Source of the DNA: Thioalkalivibrio sulfidiphilus
Lineage (GTDB): Bacteria > Pseudomonadota > Gammaproteobacteria > Ectothiorhodospirales > Ectothiorhodospiraceae
Direction: 5' to 3'
Assembly: GCF_000377945.1 (NCBI RefSeq)
Contig: NZ_KB898938.1
Coordinates: 1 to 64,000, forward strand
DNA length: 64,000 bases
Part shown: positions 46,009 to 55,959 of the stretch, piece after piece
Position numbering within the stretch: the first letter of the stretch is position 1
Layout: the number at the start of each line of letters is the position of its first letter
The notes under the pieces: model-generated
The model's input: only the letters and a program-made list of their open reading frames with translations
Told to the model about the DNA's origin: nothing
Database searches by the model: none
Position numbers and translations under genes: made by a program

Positions 46009-46977
46009 ATGATGAGCCGCGAGTCACTGGAACGGCATCAGGTCTGGATCTACCTCGCCGTCATCGGCCTGGGACTCGCTCTGGGCCTGCTGTTCCCCGC
46101 CCTCGCGGGTCTGCCGGACTGGGTGCTCTGGCCGGTGCTGGGTCTCCTGCTGTTTGCCACATTCACCCAGGTACCCATGGAACACTTGGGACGGGCCTTC
46201 GTGGATGCGCGCTTCACCAGCACACTCCTGATCGGCAACTTTCTGCTGGTGCCGGCCCTGGTCTGGTTGCTGGTGCAGTTCCTGCCCGATGATCCGGTGA
46301 TCCGCCTCGGGGTGGCCGCGGTACTGCTGGTGCCCTGTACCGACTGGTTCATCAGCTTCACCCACCTGGGCCGCGGTGACACCGCCCGGGCCATCGCGGT
46401 CTCGCCCCTGCTGCTGTTCGCACAGATCCTGCTCCTGCCTCTCTACCTGGTGGTGCTGTTCGACGGGACGATCTTTGCCAGCGGACTGGATGCGGGGCGT
46501 CTGGTGGGGGTGTTCGTGGGGCTGATCCTCGTGCCCCTGGGCCTGGCCGCCTTGCTGGAGCACTGGGTCGAGGCGCGTCCGAAGCGCCGATCGGTCATCG
46601 CGCGCCTGGGCTGGCTGCCCGTGCCGCTGCTGGCGCTGGTGGTATTCCTGATCGCGGCGAGCCAGGTGCAGGTGGTAGTGCAATGGTTCCCCGCCATGGG
46701 GACCGTCACCGCCGTGTTCGTCGCCTACCTGGTGATCACGGCCCTGGCGGGAAGGTGGCTGGCAACGCGGGCCGGTCTGGGGATTCCCGCCTCGCGAACG
46801 CTGGTGTTCAGCCTGGGGACACGCAACTCCTTCGTGGTCCTGCCTCTGGCCCTTGCCTTGCCGGCGGGCTGGGAGGCTGCCGTGGTGGTGATCGTGCTGC
46901 AGAGCCTGGTGGAGCTGCTGGGCATGGCCCTCTACCTGCGATGGGTGCCCGCCCGCCTGCTGCCCGATAAACCGTAG
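46009..46977 (+). CDS. BASS/Acr3-type transporter (annotated in relatives as arsenic resistance protein)
   Basis: 322 residues and about ten transmembrane helices. The sequence WPVLGLLLFATFTQVPMEHL and VLLVPCTDWFISFTHLGRGD resembles the bile acid:sodium symporter superfamily branch that includes Acr3 arsenite efflux proteins; the Cys in VPCTDW is at the place of the conserved Acr3 cysteine. No arsR, arsC or arsA gene is adjacent, so arsenite transport is uncertain. The stop codon lies in the left arm of the repeat at 46973. Confidence 0.7.
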   Translation: MMSRESLERHQVWIYLAVIGLGLALGLLFPALAGLPDWVLWPVLGLLLFATFTQVPMEHLGRAFVDARFTSTLLIGNFLLVPALVWLLVQFLPDDPVIRLGVAAVLLVPCTDWFISFTHLGRGDTARAIAVSPLLLFAQILLLPLYLVVLFDGTIFASGLDAGRLVGVFVGLILVPLGLAALLEHWVEARPKRRSVIARLGWLPVPLLALVVFLIAASQVQVVVQWFPAMGTVTAVFVAYLVITALAGRWLATRAGLGIPASRTLVFSLGTRNSFVVLPLALALPAGWEAAVVVIVLQSLVELLGMALYLRWVPARLLPDKP

Positions 46978-47042
46978 GTCGGCCTTTAGGCCGACAGCGT
47001 TGTCGATCTGACATCGCCAGTCGGCCTGAAGGCCGACCTGCG
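46973..47042. repeat. double REP-like hairpin (GTCGGCCTTTAGGCCGAC)
   Basis: Two self-complementary units, CGTAGGTCGGCCTTTAGG (from 46973) and GTCGGCCTGAAGGCCGACC (from 47020), are also complementary to each other, as in BIME-type REP pairs. The hairpin at 33005 is a single related unit. It lies between the convergent BASS transporter and galU genes. Confidence 0.75.
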
Positions 47043-47078
47043 GCAGAGGTGGTCTGCGAGGGCCGCTGGTTCTTCCGG

Positions 47079-47969
47079 TCAGGCCTTGCGGCCGGCACAC
47101 AGTCCGTCGATGTAGGCGCTGAATTCCTCCTGCAACTCCGGGTGCTTCAGGGCATATTCCACGGTCGCCTGCAGATAGCCCAGCTTGCTGCCACAGTCGT
47201 AGCGCTTGCCCTTGAAGCGATGGGCGAGCACCTGTTCCTCCTTGAGCAGGCTGGCGATGGCGTCGGTGAGCTGGATCTCGCCGCCGGCGCCACGACCGGT
47301 GTTTTCCAGCAACTCGAAGATGCGTGGCGTGAGGATGTAACGACCTACGACCGCCATGTTGGAAGGCGCATCCTTGGGAGCCGGCTTCTCGACGATGCCC
47401 TTCACCCGCCACAGGTCATCTTCCAGGGGTTCCGGCGTGACCACGCCGTACTTGTTAGTGTCCTCGTGGGGCACTTCCTCCACGCCCAGGACGCTGCAGC
47501 CGTGGCGATTGTAGATCTCCACCATCTGGGTCAGGGCACTGCCGTGTCCCTGGCCATCCACCAGGTCGTCGGCCAGGATCACCGCGAAGGGTTCGTCACC
47601 CACCACCGGCTGGGCACACCCGACCGCATGACCCAAGCCCAGGGCCTCGGCCTGGCGGATGTACACACAGGACACGTGGGGCGGCAGGATGTCGCGCACG
47701 ATGGCCAGCATCTTCTCCTTGCCGCGCTCCTCCAGCTCAGTCTCCAGCTCGTAGGCCTTGTCGAAGTGATCGGGGATGGAGCGCTTGTTGCGTCCGGTCA
47801 CGAACACCAGCACATCGATGCCCGCAGCCACCGCCTCCTCCGCCGCGTACTGGATCAGCGGCTTGTCGACGATGGGCAGCATTTCCTTGGGATTGGCCTT
47901 GGTCGCGGGCAGGAATCGGGTGCCCATGCCGGCGACGGGGAACACGGCCTTACGAATCTTCTTGTGCAT
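47079..47969 (-). CDS. galU: UTP--glucose-1-phosphate uridylyltransferase
   Basis: 296 residues from the ATG of [14 protein letters not shown]; an in-frame ATG three codons earlier is possible and a longer frame to 48017 is not. It has the nucleotide-binding [42 protein letters not shown] and [20 protein letters not shown]. It makes UDP-glucose for surface polysaccharides and lipopolysaccharide. Confidence 0.95.
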   Translation of the reverse strand: MHKKIRKAVFPVAGMGTRFLPATKANPKEMLPIVDKPLIQYAAEEAVAAGIDVLVFVTGRNKRSIPDHFDKAYELETELEERGKEKMLAIVRDILPPHVSCVYIRQAEALGLGHAVGCAQPVVGDEPFAVILADDLVDGQGHGSALTQMVEIYNRHGCSVLGVEEVPHEDTNKYGVVTPEPLEDDLWRVKGIVEKPAPKDAPSNMAVVGRYILTPRIFELLENTGRGAGGEIQLTDAIASLLKEEQVLAHRFKGKRYDCGSKLGYLQATVEYALKHPELQEEFSAYIDGLCAGRKA

Positions 47970-48016
47970 AGAGTCCATGAATAGGCGAGCTGTGGATGAG
48001 GATGCAAACCATAACA

Positions 48017-48054
48017 CAACGGCCCCGCCGGCTGGAGGGCCGACGGGGCCGTTG
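48017..48054 (-). terminator. GC-rich 11-bp hairpin downstream of the comEA-like gene
   Basis: CAACGGCCCCG (48017-48027) pairs exactly with CGGGGCCGTTG (48044-48054). On the minus strand it is followed by TGTT only, so it is a weak terminator or an attenuator ahead of galU. Confidence 0.5.
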
Positions 48055-48087
48055 AGGTGGATCCTGACCGGCAGGGCCGGTACCGGA

Positions 48088-48357
48088 TCATTCGAACGCG
48101 ATGCGCTCCCGGTTCTCCTGTACCGTCCGTTCGCCGATACCGCTGACCCGGGTCAGCTCATGCAGGGAGCGGAACGGGCCATGCTGCTCCCGATGGGCAA
48201 TGATCGCCTCCGCACGGGACGGACCGATGCCGGTGAGCTGAGTGAGTGCCTGCACATCGGCGGTATTCACGTTGATGCGCGCATCGGGGGAGCCGGCGAA
48301 TGCCGGCAGGGAGAAGAACAGCAGGATTGCGAGCGCAATGACAGACAGATGTTTCAT
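48088..48357 (-). CDS. ComEA-like helix-hairpin-helix protein
   Basis: 89 residues with a signal peptide ([16 protein letters not shown]) and two helix-hairpin-helix motifs: [20 protein letters not shown] and [18 protein letters not shown]. It is the short gammaproteobacterial form of ComEA, lacking the N-terminal part of the Bacillus protein. It is probably a periplasmic DNA-binding protein used in transformation. Transformation ability of this organism is not shown by this gene alone. Confidence 0.88.
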   Translation of the reverse strand: MKHLSVIALAILLFFSLPAFAGSPDARINVNTADVQALTQLTGIGPSRAEAIIAHREQHGPFRSLHELTRVSGIGERTVQENRERIAFE

Positions 48358-48449
48358 GACCTATGCCTCCTTTCGGTTTCCATGGCGTTCCTTGGTCATC
48401 CCGAACCTTTCAGGTTGCCTGGCCGGGACGAAACTGAGTCTATCAGGCA

Positions 48450-49175
48450 TTACACGGAATGCAAATGCGCCCCTCGGATCTCCGCGTTCATGGCCTCCAG
48501 CACCTCCATGGGCGCCTCGGCGCGGGTAATGGGACGGCCCACCACCAGGTAGCTCGATCCGGCACGGATCGCCTCGGCGGGTGTCATCACGCGGCGCTGG
48601 TCATCCTGTTCCGCACTGCGCGGACGGATGCCCGGGGTCACCAGCAGGAAATCCTCGCCGTGGCGCTGGCGCAGCATCGGTGCCTCGCTGGCGGAGCAGA
48701 CCACACCGTCCAGGCCACTGGCGGCGGTCAGTCCGGCCAGGGCCTCGGCAAGCCGGCCCACGTCCTTACCCAGGCCCAGTTCATCCAGGTCCCGCTCGTC
48801 CATGGAGGTCAGCACGGTCACGGCGATGAGCCTGGGTCGGTGGGACTGGCCTTCCAGGGCCTCCCGGGCTGCCTGAAGCATACGGCCGCCACCCGAGGCG
48901 TGCACGTTCATCATCCACACACCCAGTTGGGATGCGGCCCGGCAGGCGGAGGCGACGGTGTTGGGGATGTCGTGAAATTTCAGGTCCAGGAATACATCGA
49001 AGCCCGCCGCCACCAGCTTCTCCACCAGGGCCGGACCGGCACTGACGAACAGCTCGAAGCCCACCTTGAGGCGGCAGGCATCAGGGTCCAGCCTGGCAGT
49101 GAATTCCAGGGCCTGGCCGGCATCCGGAAAATCCAGGGCGACGATGATACGGGGGTCTTTGTCTGTGACAGGCAT
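48450..49175 (-). CDS. pyrF: orotidine 5'-phosphate decarboxylase
   Basis: 241 residues from ATG 49175; the longer frame overlaps lapB. It has [14 protein letters not shown], the catalytic [13 protein letters not shown] and VTPGIRP, plus the C-terminal [14 protein letters not shown]. It converts OMP to UMP. It is located after lapAB, as in many gammaproteobacteria. Confidence 0.95.
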   Translation of the reverse strand: MPVTDKDPRIIVALDFPDAGQALEFTARLDPDACRLKVGFELFVSAGPALVEKLVAAGFDVFLDLKFHDIPNTVASACRAASQLGVWMMNVHASGGGRMLQAAREALEGQSHRPRLIAVTVLTSMDERDLDELGLGKDVGRLAEALAGLTAASGLDGVVCSASEAPMLRQRHGEDFLLVTPGIRPRSAEQDDQRRVMTPAEAIRAGSSYLVVGRPITRAEAPMEVLEAMNAEIRGAHLHSV

Positions 49176-49192
49176 GAATGATCGGCTCTTGT

Positions 49193-50386
49193 TCAGGGGC
49201 TCAGGACCGTCTGGGGTCGCTCGGCGTGCAGTTCCCAGGGCTTGATGGTGCTCCACTGGTGGCAGCCGGGGCAGCACCAGAAATGGCTGCGCGAGCTGAA
49301 CCCGCAATGGGTGCAGCGATACAGCGGGCGCAGGTGCAGGTAATGTTCCAGGGCATGCGCGGCGCGGTTGAGTACCTCGCCTGCAGCCGCATCCTCCACC
49401 CTGCCGGACTGGATCTTGAGATAGGCCTGAAGGGCCGGCAGGGTCAGTTTGCCCCGGGATAACTCGTGGTCGATCAGCTGATCCACCTCTGTTTCCCGGC
49501 CCTCGGCATGAAGCGCATCGATGTGCGCCAGCAGCGTGGTCTGGCAGGCATCCTGTGCACGCAGGCGCGCCAGGAAACGTTCGTAGCCCGAGTTGTCGTT
49601 GAGCCTGGTATAGGCGGTGCGCACGCGATCCAGCACCAGGATGGCGAAGTCCGGATGCTGTTCCAGCACGCGGCTGAAATGCTTCAGCGCCTGGCGGTCA
49701 TCCTGTTCGGCCACGGCCAGATCACCGAGCAGGATACTGGCACGGGCAGAGTTGCGATCGCTGGCCAGAGCCTTGCGGGCATGGCTTGCCGCCTTTGCGG
49801 GATCGCCGTTGCGGAACGCCTGCTCGCCCAGCTCGCAGTGATAGTGGGCGATGTGTTGATTCTGGGGCTCGGCACTGAAGCGTCGCAGGTGCTCGGCGGC
49901 CCAGATGGCACGATCCCACTCCTTTTCCTGCTCGTAGAGTGCCCTGAGCCGCCCGTAGGCCTCGGCCTCCAGGTAGCCGGTGCTGATCAGTTCCCGGAAC
50001 AGGCCCTCGGCCCGGTCCAGCACGCCCGCCTTCATGTAGTCCCGGCCCAGTTCCAGCAAAGCGTTGGCACGCTGGCGGGGTTCCAGGTTGGGGCGTGCAA
50101 TCAGGTTCTGGTGAATGCGGATGGCGCGATCCACTTCACCCCGGCGCCTGAACAGGCTGCCCAGGATGAGATGGGTCTCCACCGTGTCGGAGTCCACGTC
50201 CACCATGTCGATGAACACCGCCAGGGCGCGGTCGGACTGCTCGTTGAGCAGGTAGTTGAGGCCCTTGATGTAGTCCTCGGACAGGGCGCCACTGAAGGTC
50301 CGTTTGGATTTGCGCCCGGTGCGGCGCGCGGCCAGCCAGCCCGAGGCGGCTGCGACAGGAAGTAGCAGCCAGAGCAACTCGGTCAT
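49193..50386 (-). CDS. lapB: lipopolysaccharide assembly protein LapB (YciM)
   Basis: 397 residues. An N-terminal membrane anchor ([16 protein letters not shown]) is followed by tandem TPR repeats (about 40-340) and a C-terminal rubredoxin-like metal site, YRCTHCGF and CCPGCHQW. LapB regulates LpxC turnover with FtsH in E. coli. It lies 2 bp after lapA. Confidence 0.95.
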   Translation of the reverse strand: MTELLWLLLPVAAASGWLAARRTGRKSKRTFSGALSEDYIKGLNYLLNEQSDRALAVFIDMVDVDSDTVETHLILGSLFRRRGEVDRAIRIHQNLIARPNLEPRQRANALLELGRDYMKAGVLDRAEGLFRELISTGYLEAEAYGRLRALYEQEKEWDRAIWAAEHLRRFSAEPQNQHIAHYHCELGEQAFRNGDPAKAASHARKALASDRNSARASILLGDLAVAEQDDRQALKHFSRVLEQHPDFAILVLDRVRTAYTRLNDNSGYERFLARLRAQDACQTTLLAHIDALHAEGRETEVDQLIDHELSRGKLTLPALQAYLKIQSGRVEDAAAGEVLNRAAHALEHYLHLRPLYRCTHCGFSSRSHFWCCPGCHQWSTIKPWELHAERPQTVLSP

Positions 50387-50388
50387 GA

Positions 50389-50682
50389 TCAGTAGGAGTC
50401 CTTGATGGGGATCTTGCGCAACTGGTTGAGCTCCTCCTCGGCCAGCCGGATGCGCTTGCGCAGTTTCCGGTTGTCATTGAGGTGGCGCAGGATGAAACCG
50501 GTACAGGCGAATGCGCCCAACACCGAACCGATGAGGATGCTCAGGAAGATCAGGATGGACAGAGGCAGTTGCACCTCGCCCACGTAGAGATTCACCGCCA
50601 CGGAGCCTGCGTTCAGCAGGGAGAATGTCGCGCCGATCAGGACGGCCAGAGCCAGGGCCAGCAGCAGGATCAGCTTGCGCAC
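50389..50682 (-). CDS. lapA: lipopolysaccharide assembly protein LapA domain protein
   Basis: 97 residues from a GTG start. It has two membrane helices (LILLLALALAVLIGATFSLL and SILIFLSILIGSVLGAFACT) and a charged cytosolic tail (NRKLRKRIRLAEEELNQL). It fits the DUF1049 family; it pairs with LapB. Confidence 0.92.
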   Translation of the reverse strand: MRKLILLLALALAVLIGATFSLLNAGSVAVNLYVGEVQLPLSILIFLSILIGSVLGAFACTGFILRHLNDNRKLRKRIRLAEEELNQLRKIPIKDSY

Positions 50683-50726
50683 TCTGGATACTCCATGGGT
50701 TGGTGTTTCAGGAAAACGGTACGGAC

Positions 50727-51020
50727 CTACTGTTCGTGGACGGCATTGACCCGTTCACGCAACTCCTTACCCGGTTTGAAATGGGGTACGTATTTGCCCG
50801 GCAGGGAAACGGTCTCGCCGGTCTTGGGATTGCGGCCCACACGCGGCGGGCGGAAATGCAGGGAAAAGCTGCCGAAGCCGCGAATCTCGATGCGGTCACC
50901 GGTTGCCAGGGCCTGACTGAGATGCTCCAGCATGGTCTTCACCGAGAGTTCCACGTCCTTGTAGGCCAGGTGGCTCTGCTTGCGAGCAAGGATCTCGATG
51001 AGTTCGGACTTGGTCATCAC
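50727..51020 (-). CDS. ihfB: integration host factor subunit beta
   Basis: 97 residues of the HU/IHF family. It has [20 protein letters not shown] and the DNA-binding arm with [17 protein letters not shown] and RNPKTGETV. It bends DNA as a heterodimer with IhfA. The location next to rpsA is conserved across gammaproteobacteria. Confidence 0.96.
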   Translation of the reverse strand: MMTKSELIEILARKQSHLAYKDVELSVKTMLEHLSQALATGDRIEIRGFGSFSLHFRPPRVGRNPKTGETVSLPGKYVPHFKPGKELRERVNAVHEQ

Positions 51021-51121
51021 AGGGTCTCCGCCACTGGGTTACGTGATAGAACACGTTCGGGACTGTGGAGCATGGACGCCGGCGTGAGATCTCCGGCCTG
51101 CCCATCGCACAAAAATCCGGC

Positions 51122-51157
51122 ACAAAAGGCCGGCCGGGCAGATGCCCGACCGGCTTT
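51122..51157 (-). terminator. terminator after rpsA
   Basis: On the minus strand AAAGCCGGTCGGGC pairs with GCCCGGCCGGCCTTTT, allowing one bulge, and is followed by TTTT. It lies 14 bp past the rpsA stop and before ihfB. Confidence 0.7.
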
Positions 51158-51171
51158 GTTACCGACTTGCC

Positions 51172-52848
51172 TTACTTGTCCTTGGAACCCATCTGCTCCT
51201 TGAGGAGATCCCCAAGGGAGGTGGTGGCGGAGCCGGAGCTGCTGCTGTAGTCCTGCAGCGCCTCGGCTTCCTCGGCATAATCCTTCGCCTTGATGGACAG
51301 GGTCACGGTGCGGTTCTTGCGATCCACGCCCATGAACTTGGCTTCCACCGTATCGCCCACGTTGAGCACGGAACGCACGTCTTCCACGCGGTCGCGGGAC
51401 AGTTCGGAGGCGCGCAGCACGCCATCCACGCTGTCGGCCAGCTCCACGATGGCAGCCTTGGCGTCCACTTCCTTGACCACGCCCTTGACGATGCTGCCCT
51501 TGGCGTGTTCGGCCACGAAGTTGGAGAAGGGATCCTTGTCCAGCTGCTTCACGCCCAGGGAGATGCGCTCGCGCTCCGGATCCACGGCCAGTACCACGGC
51601 CTCGATCTCGTCGCCCTTCTTGTAGTTGCGCACGGCCTCTTCGCCTTCCATGTTCCAGGACAGGTCGGAGAGATGCACCAGGCCGTCGATGCCACCGTCC
51701 AGGCCCACGAAGATGCCGAAGTCGGTGATGGACTTGATGACACCGGAGACCTTCTCACCCTTGTTGTGGGTGGCGGCGAACTCTTCCCAGGGATTGGGCT
51801 TGCACTGCTTGATGCCCAGGGAGATGCGGCGACGCTCCTCGTCGATGTCGAGGATCATCACTTCAACCTCGTCACCCACGGCGACCATCTTGTTGGGGGC
51901 GATGTTCTTGTTGGTCCAGTCCATCTCGGACACGTGCACCAGGCCTTCCACGCCGTCTTCGATTTCCACGAAGCAGCCATAGTCGGTGATGTTGGTGACC
52001 TTGCCGAACAGGCGGGAGCCAATGGGGTAACGACGGGTGATGTTCTCCCAGGGGTCATCGCCCAGCTGCTTCAGACCGAGGGATACCCGGTTACGCTCGC
52101 GGTCGAACTTGAGCACCTTGACCTCGATCTCCTGACCGATCTCCACCACCTCGGAGGGATGCTTGACGCGCTTCCAGGCCATGTCGGTGATGTGCAGCAG
52201 GCCGTCGATGCCGCCCAGGTCCAGGAACGCACCGTAGTCGGTGAGGTTCTTGACGATGCCCTTGAGCACCATGCCTTCCTGCAGGTTCTTGAGCAGTTCG
52301 TCGCGCTCGGCGCTGTATTCCTTCTCCACCACGGCGCGGCGGGAGACAACGACGTTGTTACGGCGCTGGTCGAGCTTGATGAGCTTGAACTCCAACTCCT
52401 TGCCTTCCAGGTAGGCGGTGTCGCGCACCGGGCGCACATCGACGAGGGAACCGGGAAGGAAGGCGCGGATGTCGCCGAGTTCCACGGTGAAGCCGCCCTT
52501 GACCTTGCCGGAGATCATGCCGGTGATGGTCTGGTCGCTTTCCATGGCGGTTTCCAGGCGTTCCCAGGCCTTCGCGCGCTTGGCCTTCTCGCGGGACAGA
52601 CGGGTTTCACCGAAGCCGTCTTCGGGGCTCTCGAGAGCCACCTCGACCACGTCGCCCACCTTGACTTCCATTTCCCCTCTTTCGTTGAGGAACTGGTCGG
52701 CGGGGACCACGCCTTCAGACTTCAGACCTGCGTTGATCACCACCACGTCGGGCGTCACGTGAATGACGGTGCCGTTGATGATGCTGCCTGGCTTCATCTG
52801 CGTGAAGGCCATGCTCTCTTCGAACAGTTGCGCGAAACTTTCACTCAT
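51172..52848 (-). CDS. rpsA: 30S ribosomal protein S1
   Basis: 558 residues from the ATG of [12 protein letters not shown]; a longer frame to 52947 lies in the leader. There are six S1 RNA-binding repeats; conserved repeat cores include [40 protein letters not shown] and [20 protein letters not shown]. It helps mRNA binding to the ribosome. The 105-bp leader between cmk and rpsA could carry its autoregulatory structure. Confidence 0.97.
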   Translation of the reverse strand: MSESFAQLFEESMAFTQMKPGSIINGTVIHVTPDVVVINAGLKSEGVVPADQFLNERGEMEVKVGDVVEVALESPEDGFGETRLSREKAKRAKAWERLETAMESDQTITGMISGKVKGGFTVELGDIRAFLPGSLVDVRPVRDTAYLEGKELEFKLIKLDQRRNNVVVSRRAVVEKEYSAERDELLKNLQEGMVLKGIVKNLTDYGAFLDLGGIDGLLHITDMAWKRVKHPSEVVEIGQEIEVKVLKFDRERNRVSLGLKQLGDDPWENITRRYPIGSRLFGKVTNITDYGCFVEIEDGVEGLVHVSEMDWTNKNIAPNKMVAVGDEVEVMILDIDEERRRISLGIKQCKPNPWEEFAATHNKGEKVSGVIKSITDFGIFVGLDGGIDGLVHLSDLSWNMEGEEAVRNYKKGDEIEAVVLAVDPERERISLGVKQLDKDPFSNFVAEHAKGSIVKGVVKEVDAKAAIVELADSVDGVLRASELSRDRVEDVRSVLNVGDTVEAKFMGVDRKNRTVTLSIKAKDYAEEAEALQDYSSSSGSATTSLGDLLKEQMGSKDK

Positions 52849-52953
52849 GAGTTGATTGAACCTGCAATGCGGATCCTGTGCATTCCCTGCCCGGACCGGT
52901 TGATGGTGTTGTGACCGAGGGACGATCCTGTCCTGGTCGTTGAACATTAATGT

Positions 52954-53631
52954 TTAGGTCAAATTTCTCTCTTCGGCCAGTCGCAGCACCTGTTCGAGCA
53001 CGGATTCGATGTCGAGATGGGTGGAATCCAGGACCACCGCGTCATCGGCCGGCTTCAATGGCGCCACGCTCCGCTCGGCATCCCGGCGGTCGCGTTCGGC
53101 CAGCTCTTCCGAAAGGGCGTGAAGGTTAGCACTAAGTCCTTGTTCTTTCAACTGCTTATAACGGCGTCTGGCGCGCTCCTCGCAGCTGGCGGTGAGAAAC
53201 ACCTTCAGGGGGGCATCGCTGAACACCACGGTGCCCATGTCCCGGCCGTCGGCCACCAGCCCCGGGGCCTGCCGGAAGGCCCGCTGGCGGTCCAGCAGGG
53301 CGTCGCGCACCGGCTGCAGGGCGGCCACCCGGGAGGCGGCGTTGCCGGCCTGCTCGGTGCGTAGTTCCCCGCCCACCGGGGCGCCATCCAGGACGATCAC
53401 CGGGGCCCCCTGCCCGTCCACCTCGAAGCGCACATCCAGGTTCCGTGCCAGTTCCGCCACGGCCGCCACGTCGTCCAGGGCCATGCCCCGGCGCAGGGCG
53501 GCCAGGGCCACCAGGCGGTACAGGGCGCCGCTGTCCAGCCAGTGCCAGCCCAGGCGTTCCGCCACCAGGCGGCTCAGGGTGCCCTTGCCGGAACCGCTGG
53601 GTCCGTCGATGGTGATGACCGGCGCCGTCAC
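52954..53631 (-). CDS. cmk: cytidylate kinase
   Basis: 225 residues from a GTG that overlaps the aroA stop. It has the P-loop [36 protein letters not shown] and [13 protein letters not shown]. It phosphorylates CMP and dCMP. Confidence 0.96.
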   Translation of the reverse strand: MTAPVITIDGPSGSGKGTLSRLVAERLGWHWLDSGALYRLVALAALRRGMALDDVAAVAELARNLDVRFEVDGQGAPVIVLDGAPVGGELRTEQAGNAASRVAALQPVRDALLDRQRAFRQAPGLVADGRDMGTVVFSDAPLKVFLTASCEERARRRYKQLKEQGLSANLHALSEELAERDRRDAERSVAPLKPADDAVVLDSTHLDIESVLEQVLRLAEERNLT

Positions 53632-54953
53632 GACTGGGGCCCCTGGGTGATCGCGAGCCCTGCCCCTGCGGCGAGTTCCACGAAGCCCGGGAAGGAGGTG
53701 TTCACGTTGGCGCAGTTGCGGATGTGCATGGCCCCCTCGGCGCGCAGGGCCCCCATGGCGAAGCTCATGGCGATGCGGTGATCCCCGTGGCTGTCCACGG
53801 TGGCGCCGCGCAGATGGCCGCCGCGGATGCGGATGCCGTCCGGGGTGGGCTCGGCCTCGATGCCGCAGGCCAGCAGGCCGTCGGCCATCACCTGGATGCG
53901 ATCGCTCTCCTTGACCCGCAGTTCCTCGGCCCCGGTGAGCAGGGTCTCCCCCTCGGCACAGGCGGCGGCAATGAACAGGGCCGGGAATTCGTCGATGGCC
54001 AGGGGCACCAGTTCCTCGGGAATGCGCACGCCCCGAAGCGGCGCGCTCACCACCCGCAGGTCGGCCACCGGCTCACCGCCCGCCTCCCGGGGGTTCTCCA
54101 CGTGGATCTCGGCACCCATGAGCCGCAGGATATCGATCACGCCCACCCGGGTGGGGTTCATGCCCACGTGTTCCAGGGTGATCTCGGAGCCCTTGGCGAT
54201 GCTGGCGCCCACCAGGAAAAAGGCCGCCGAGGAGATGTCCGCGGGCACGTCGATGCGGGTGGCCTTGAGCCGCCCGCCGCCCTGGACGCAGGCCCGGTTG
54301 CCCTCGCGGCTCACCGGATAACCGAAGCCGGTGAGCATGCGCTCGGTGTGGTCCCGGGTGGGGGCCGGCTCGGTGACGCAGGTGCTGCCCTCGGCGTAGA
54401 GGCCGGCCAGCAGCAGGCAGGACTTCACCTGGGCGCTGGCCATGGGCATTTGATAGTCGATGCCCCTGAGTGTCTGGCCGCCGTGCACATGCAGGGGCGG
54501 CGTGCCGGTCGCGCTGGTGTCGATCCGGGCGCCCATGGCAGCCAGGGGCTCGGTGACCCGCTTCATGGGCCGCTTGGTCAGGGAAGCATCGCCCACCAGG
54601 ATGGTATCGAAGGCCTGCCCCGCCAGCAGGCCGGACATGAGGCGCATGGAGGTGCCGGAATTGCCGAGATCCAAGGGGCCGGCAGGTGCCTTGAGGCCGT
54701 GCAGGCCGACACCCTGGATGGTCACCCTGCCCTCCCTGGGTCCGTCGATCTCCACGCCCATGGCCCGGAAGGCGGCGAGGGTGGCCATGCAGTCCTCACC
54801 ATTGAGGAAGCCGGTGACCTCCGTGGTGCCCTCGGCCAGGGAGCCCAGCATGATGGAACGATGGGAAATGGACTTGTCCCCGGGCACCCGGATGCGCCCG
54901 GCCAGCCTGCCGCCGGATTGGACCTCGAATGCGATTTCATGCGCTTGTGACAT
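53628..54953 (-). CDS. aroA: 3-phosphoshikimate 1-carboxyvinyltransferase (EPSP synthase)
   Basis: 441 residues. It has [18 protein letters not shown] and [18 protein letters not shown], with the loop [15 protein letters not shown] (a class II-like rather than E. coli-like sequence), and [15 protein letters not shown] near the C-terminus. It makes EPSP in the shikimate pathway. A CGCAAAGA-family repeat lies upstream, between aroA and tyrA. Confidence 0.95.
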   Translation of the reverse strand: MSQAHEIAFEVQSGGRLAGRIRVPGDKSISHRSIMLGSLAEGTTEVTGFLNGEDCMATLAAFRAMGVEIDGPREGRVTIQGVGLHGLKAPAGPLDLGNSGTSMRLMSGLLAGQAFDTILVGDASLTKRPMKRVTEPLAAMGARIDTSATGTPPLHVHGGQTLRGIDYQMPMASAQVKSCLLLAGLYAEGSTCVTEPAPTRDHTERMLTGFGYPVSREGNRACVQGGGRLKATRIDVPADISSAAFFLVGASIAKGSEITLEHVGMNPTRVGVIDILRLMGAEIHVENPREAGGEPVADLRVVSAPLRGVRIPEELVPLAIDEFPALFIAAACAEGETLLTGAEELRVKESDRIQVMADGLLACGIEAEPTPDGIRIRGGHLRGATVDSHGDHRIAMSFAMGALRAEGAMHIRNCANVNTSFPGFVELAAGAGLAITQGPQS

Positions 54954-54975
54954 GGTGAATTAAGTTCCTTAAACC

Positions 54976-55086
54976 CTTCAACGCTAAGACGCGAAGACGC
55001 AAAGCTCGCAAAAGGGCTCATTACAAAGATTTATTGATACTTCTTGCCTTTTTGCGTCTTTGCGTCTTTGCGTCTTTGCGTTGAAG
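54976..55086. repeat. 38-bp-arm inverted repeat of 8-base TTTGCGTC words
   Basis: The right arm (55049-55086) contains TTTGCGTC three times in tandem and ends TTTGCGTTGAAG. The left arm (54976-55013, CTTCAACGCTAAGACGCG onward) is a degenerate complement. It separates tyrA from aroA, which overlap or abut in many relatives. Confidence 0.85.
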
Positions 55087-55101
55087 CTGTTGAAAAAAAT
55101 C

Positions 55102-55959
55102 TCAATGACAAAACCGGTCCCGGGCCGCCTTGGCCCGCTGGAAGATCTCCAGTAGCCGGTCGCCGTCGCCCTGCTGGACGGCCTCGGTGATGCCGTCCAG
55201 GTCCTCCCGGTAGTGGGCCATCACCTTGAGGATGGCCTGGCTGTTGGCGAGGCAGATGTCCCGCCACATGACCGGGTCGCTGGAGGCGATGCGGGTGAAA
55301 TCCCGGAAACCGCCCGCAGCGTAACGGAAGATCTCGTCCCGCTCGCCCATGCGCGCCAGGCTGTCCACCAGGCCAAAGGCCAGCAGGTGGGGCAAATGAC
55401 TGGTGGCGGCCAGGACCTCGTCGTGGTGTTCCACACTCATCTCCTCGACCACGGCGCCGGCCACCTCCCACATGGCGCGCACCTTCTGCACGGCTTCGGG
55501 ACGGGTGTGCGCCAGCGGCGTGAGGATCACCCGGCGCCCCTGATACAGCTCCGGGAAGGCGGCCTCCACGCCGCTCTTCTCCGTGCCGGCGATGGGATGA
55601 CCGGGCACGAAGCTGGCCGGCGGCTCGCCGAAGGCGGCGCTGACCGCGGCCACCACGCTCGCCTTGGCACTGCCCACGTCGGTGAGCACCGCATCCGGGG
55701 CTAGGGCATCGCCGATGGCGCGGCACACCGGTTCCATGGCGCCCAGGGGCACGGCCAGCAGCACCATGTCCGCGTCTCGTACCGCCTCGGCCGGTTCCAG
55801 GCTGTAGGCGTCGATCACGCCCAGTTCCACGGCGCGCTTGAGGTGCGCCTCGGAACGGGAACAGGCCACCACCTGTTTGCAGTAGCCGGCCCGGCGCAGT
55901 GCCAGGGCCAGGGAACCGCCGATCAGGCCGGCGCCGAAGATGGCGAGCTTGCGGATCAA
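55102..55959 (-). CDS. tyrA: prephenate dehydrogenase
   Basis: 285 residues from a TTG that overlaps the hisC stop (TTGA). It has the NAD motif LAIFGAGLIGGSLALALR, FVPGHPIAGTEKSG with the catalytic His, and DFTRIASSDPVMW. It makes 4-hydroxyphenylpyruvate for tyrosine synthesis. Confidence 0.94.
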   Translation of the reverse strand: MIRKLAIFGAGLIGGSLALALRRAGYCKQVVACSRSEAHLKRAVELGVIDAYSLEPAEAVRDADMVLLAVPLGAMEPVCRAIGDALAPDAVLTDVGSAKASVVAAVSAAFGEPPASFVPGHPIAGTEKSGVEAAFPELYQGRRVILTPLAHTRPEAVQKVRAMWEVAGAVVEEMSVEHHDEVLAATSHLPHLLAFGLVDSLARMGERDEIFRYAAGGFRDFTRIASSDPVMWRDICLANSQAILKVMAHYREDLDGITEAVQQGDGDRLLEIFQRAKAARDRFCH

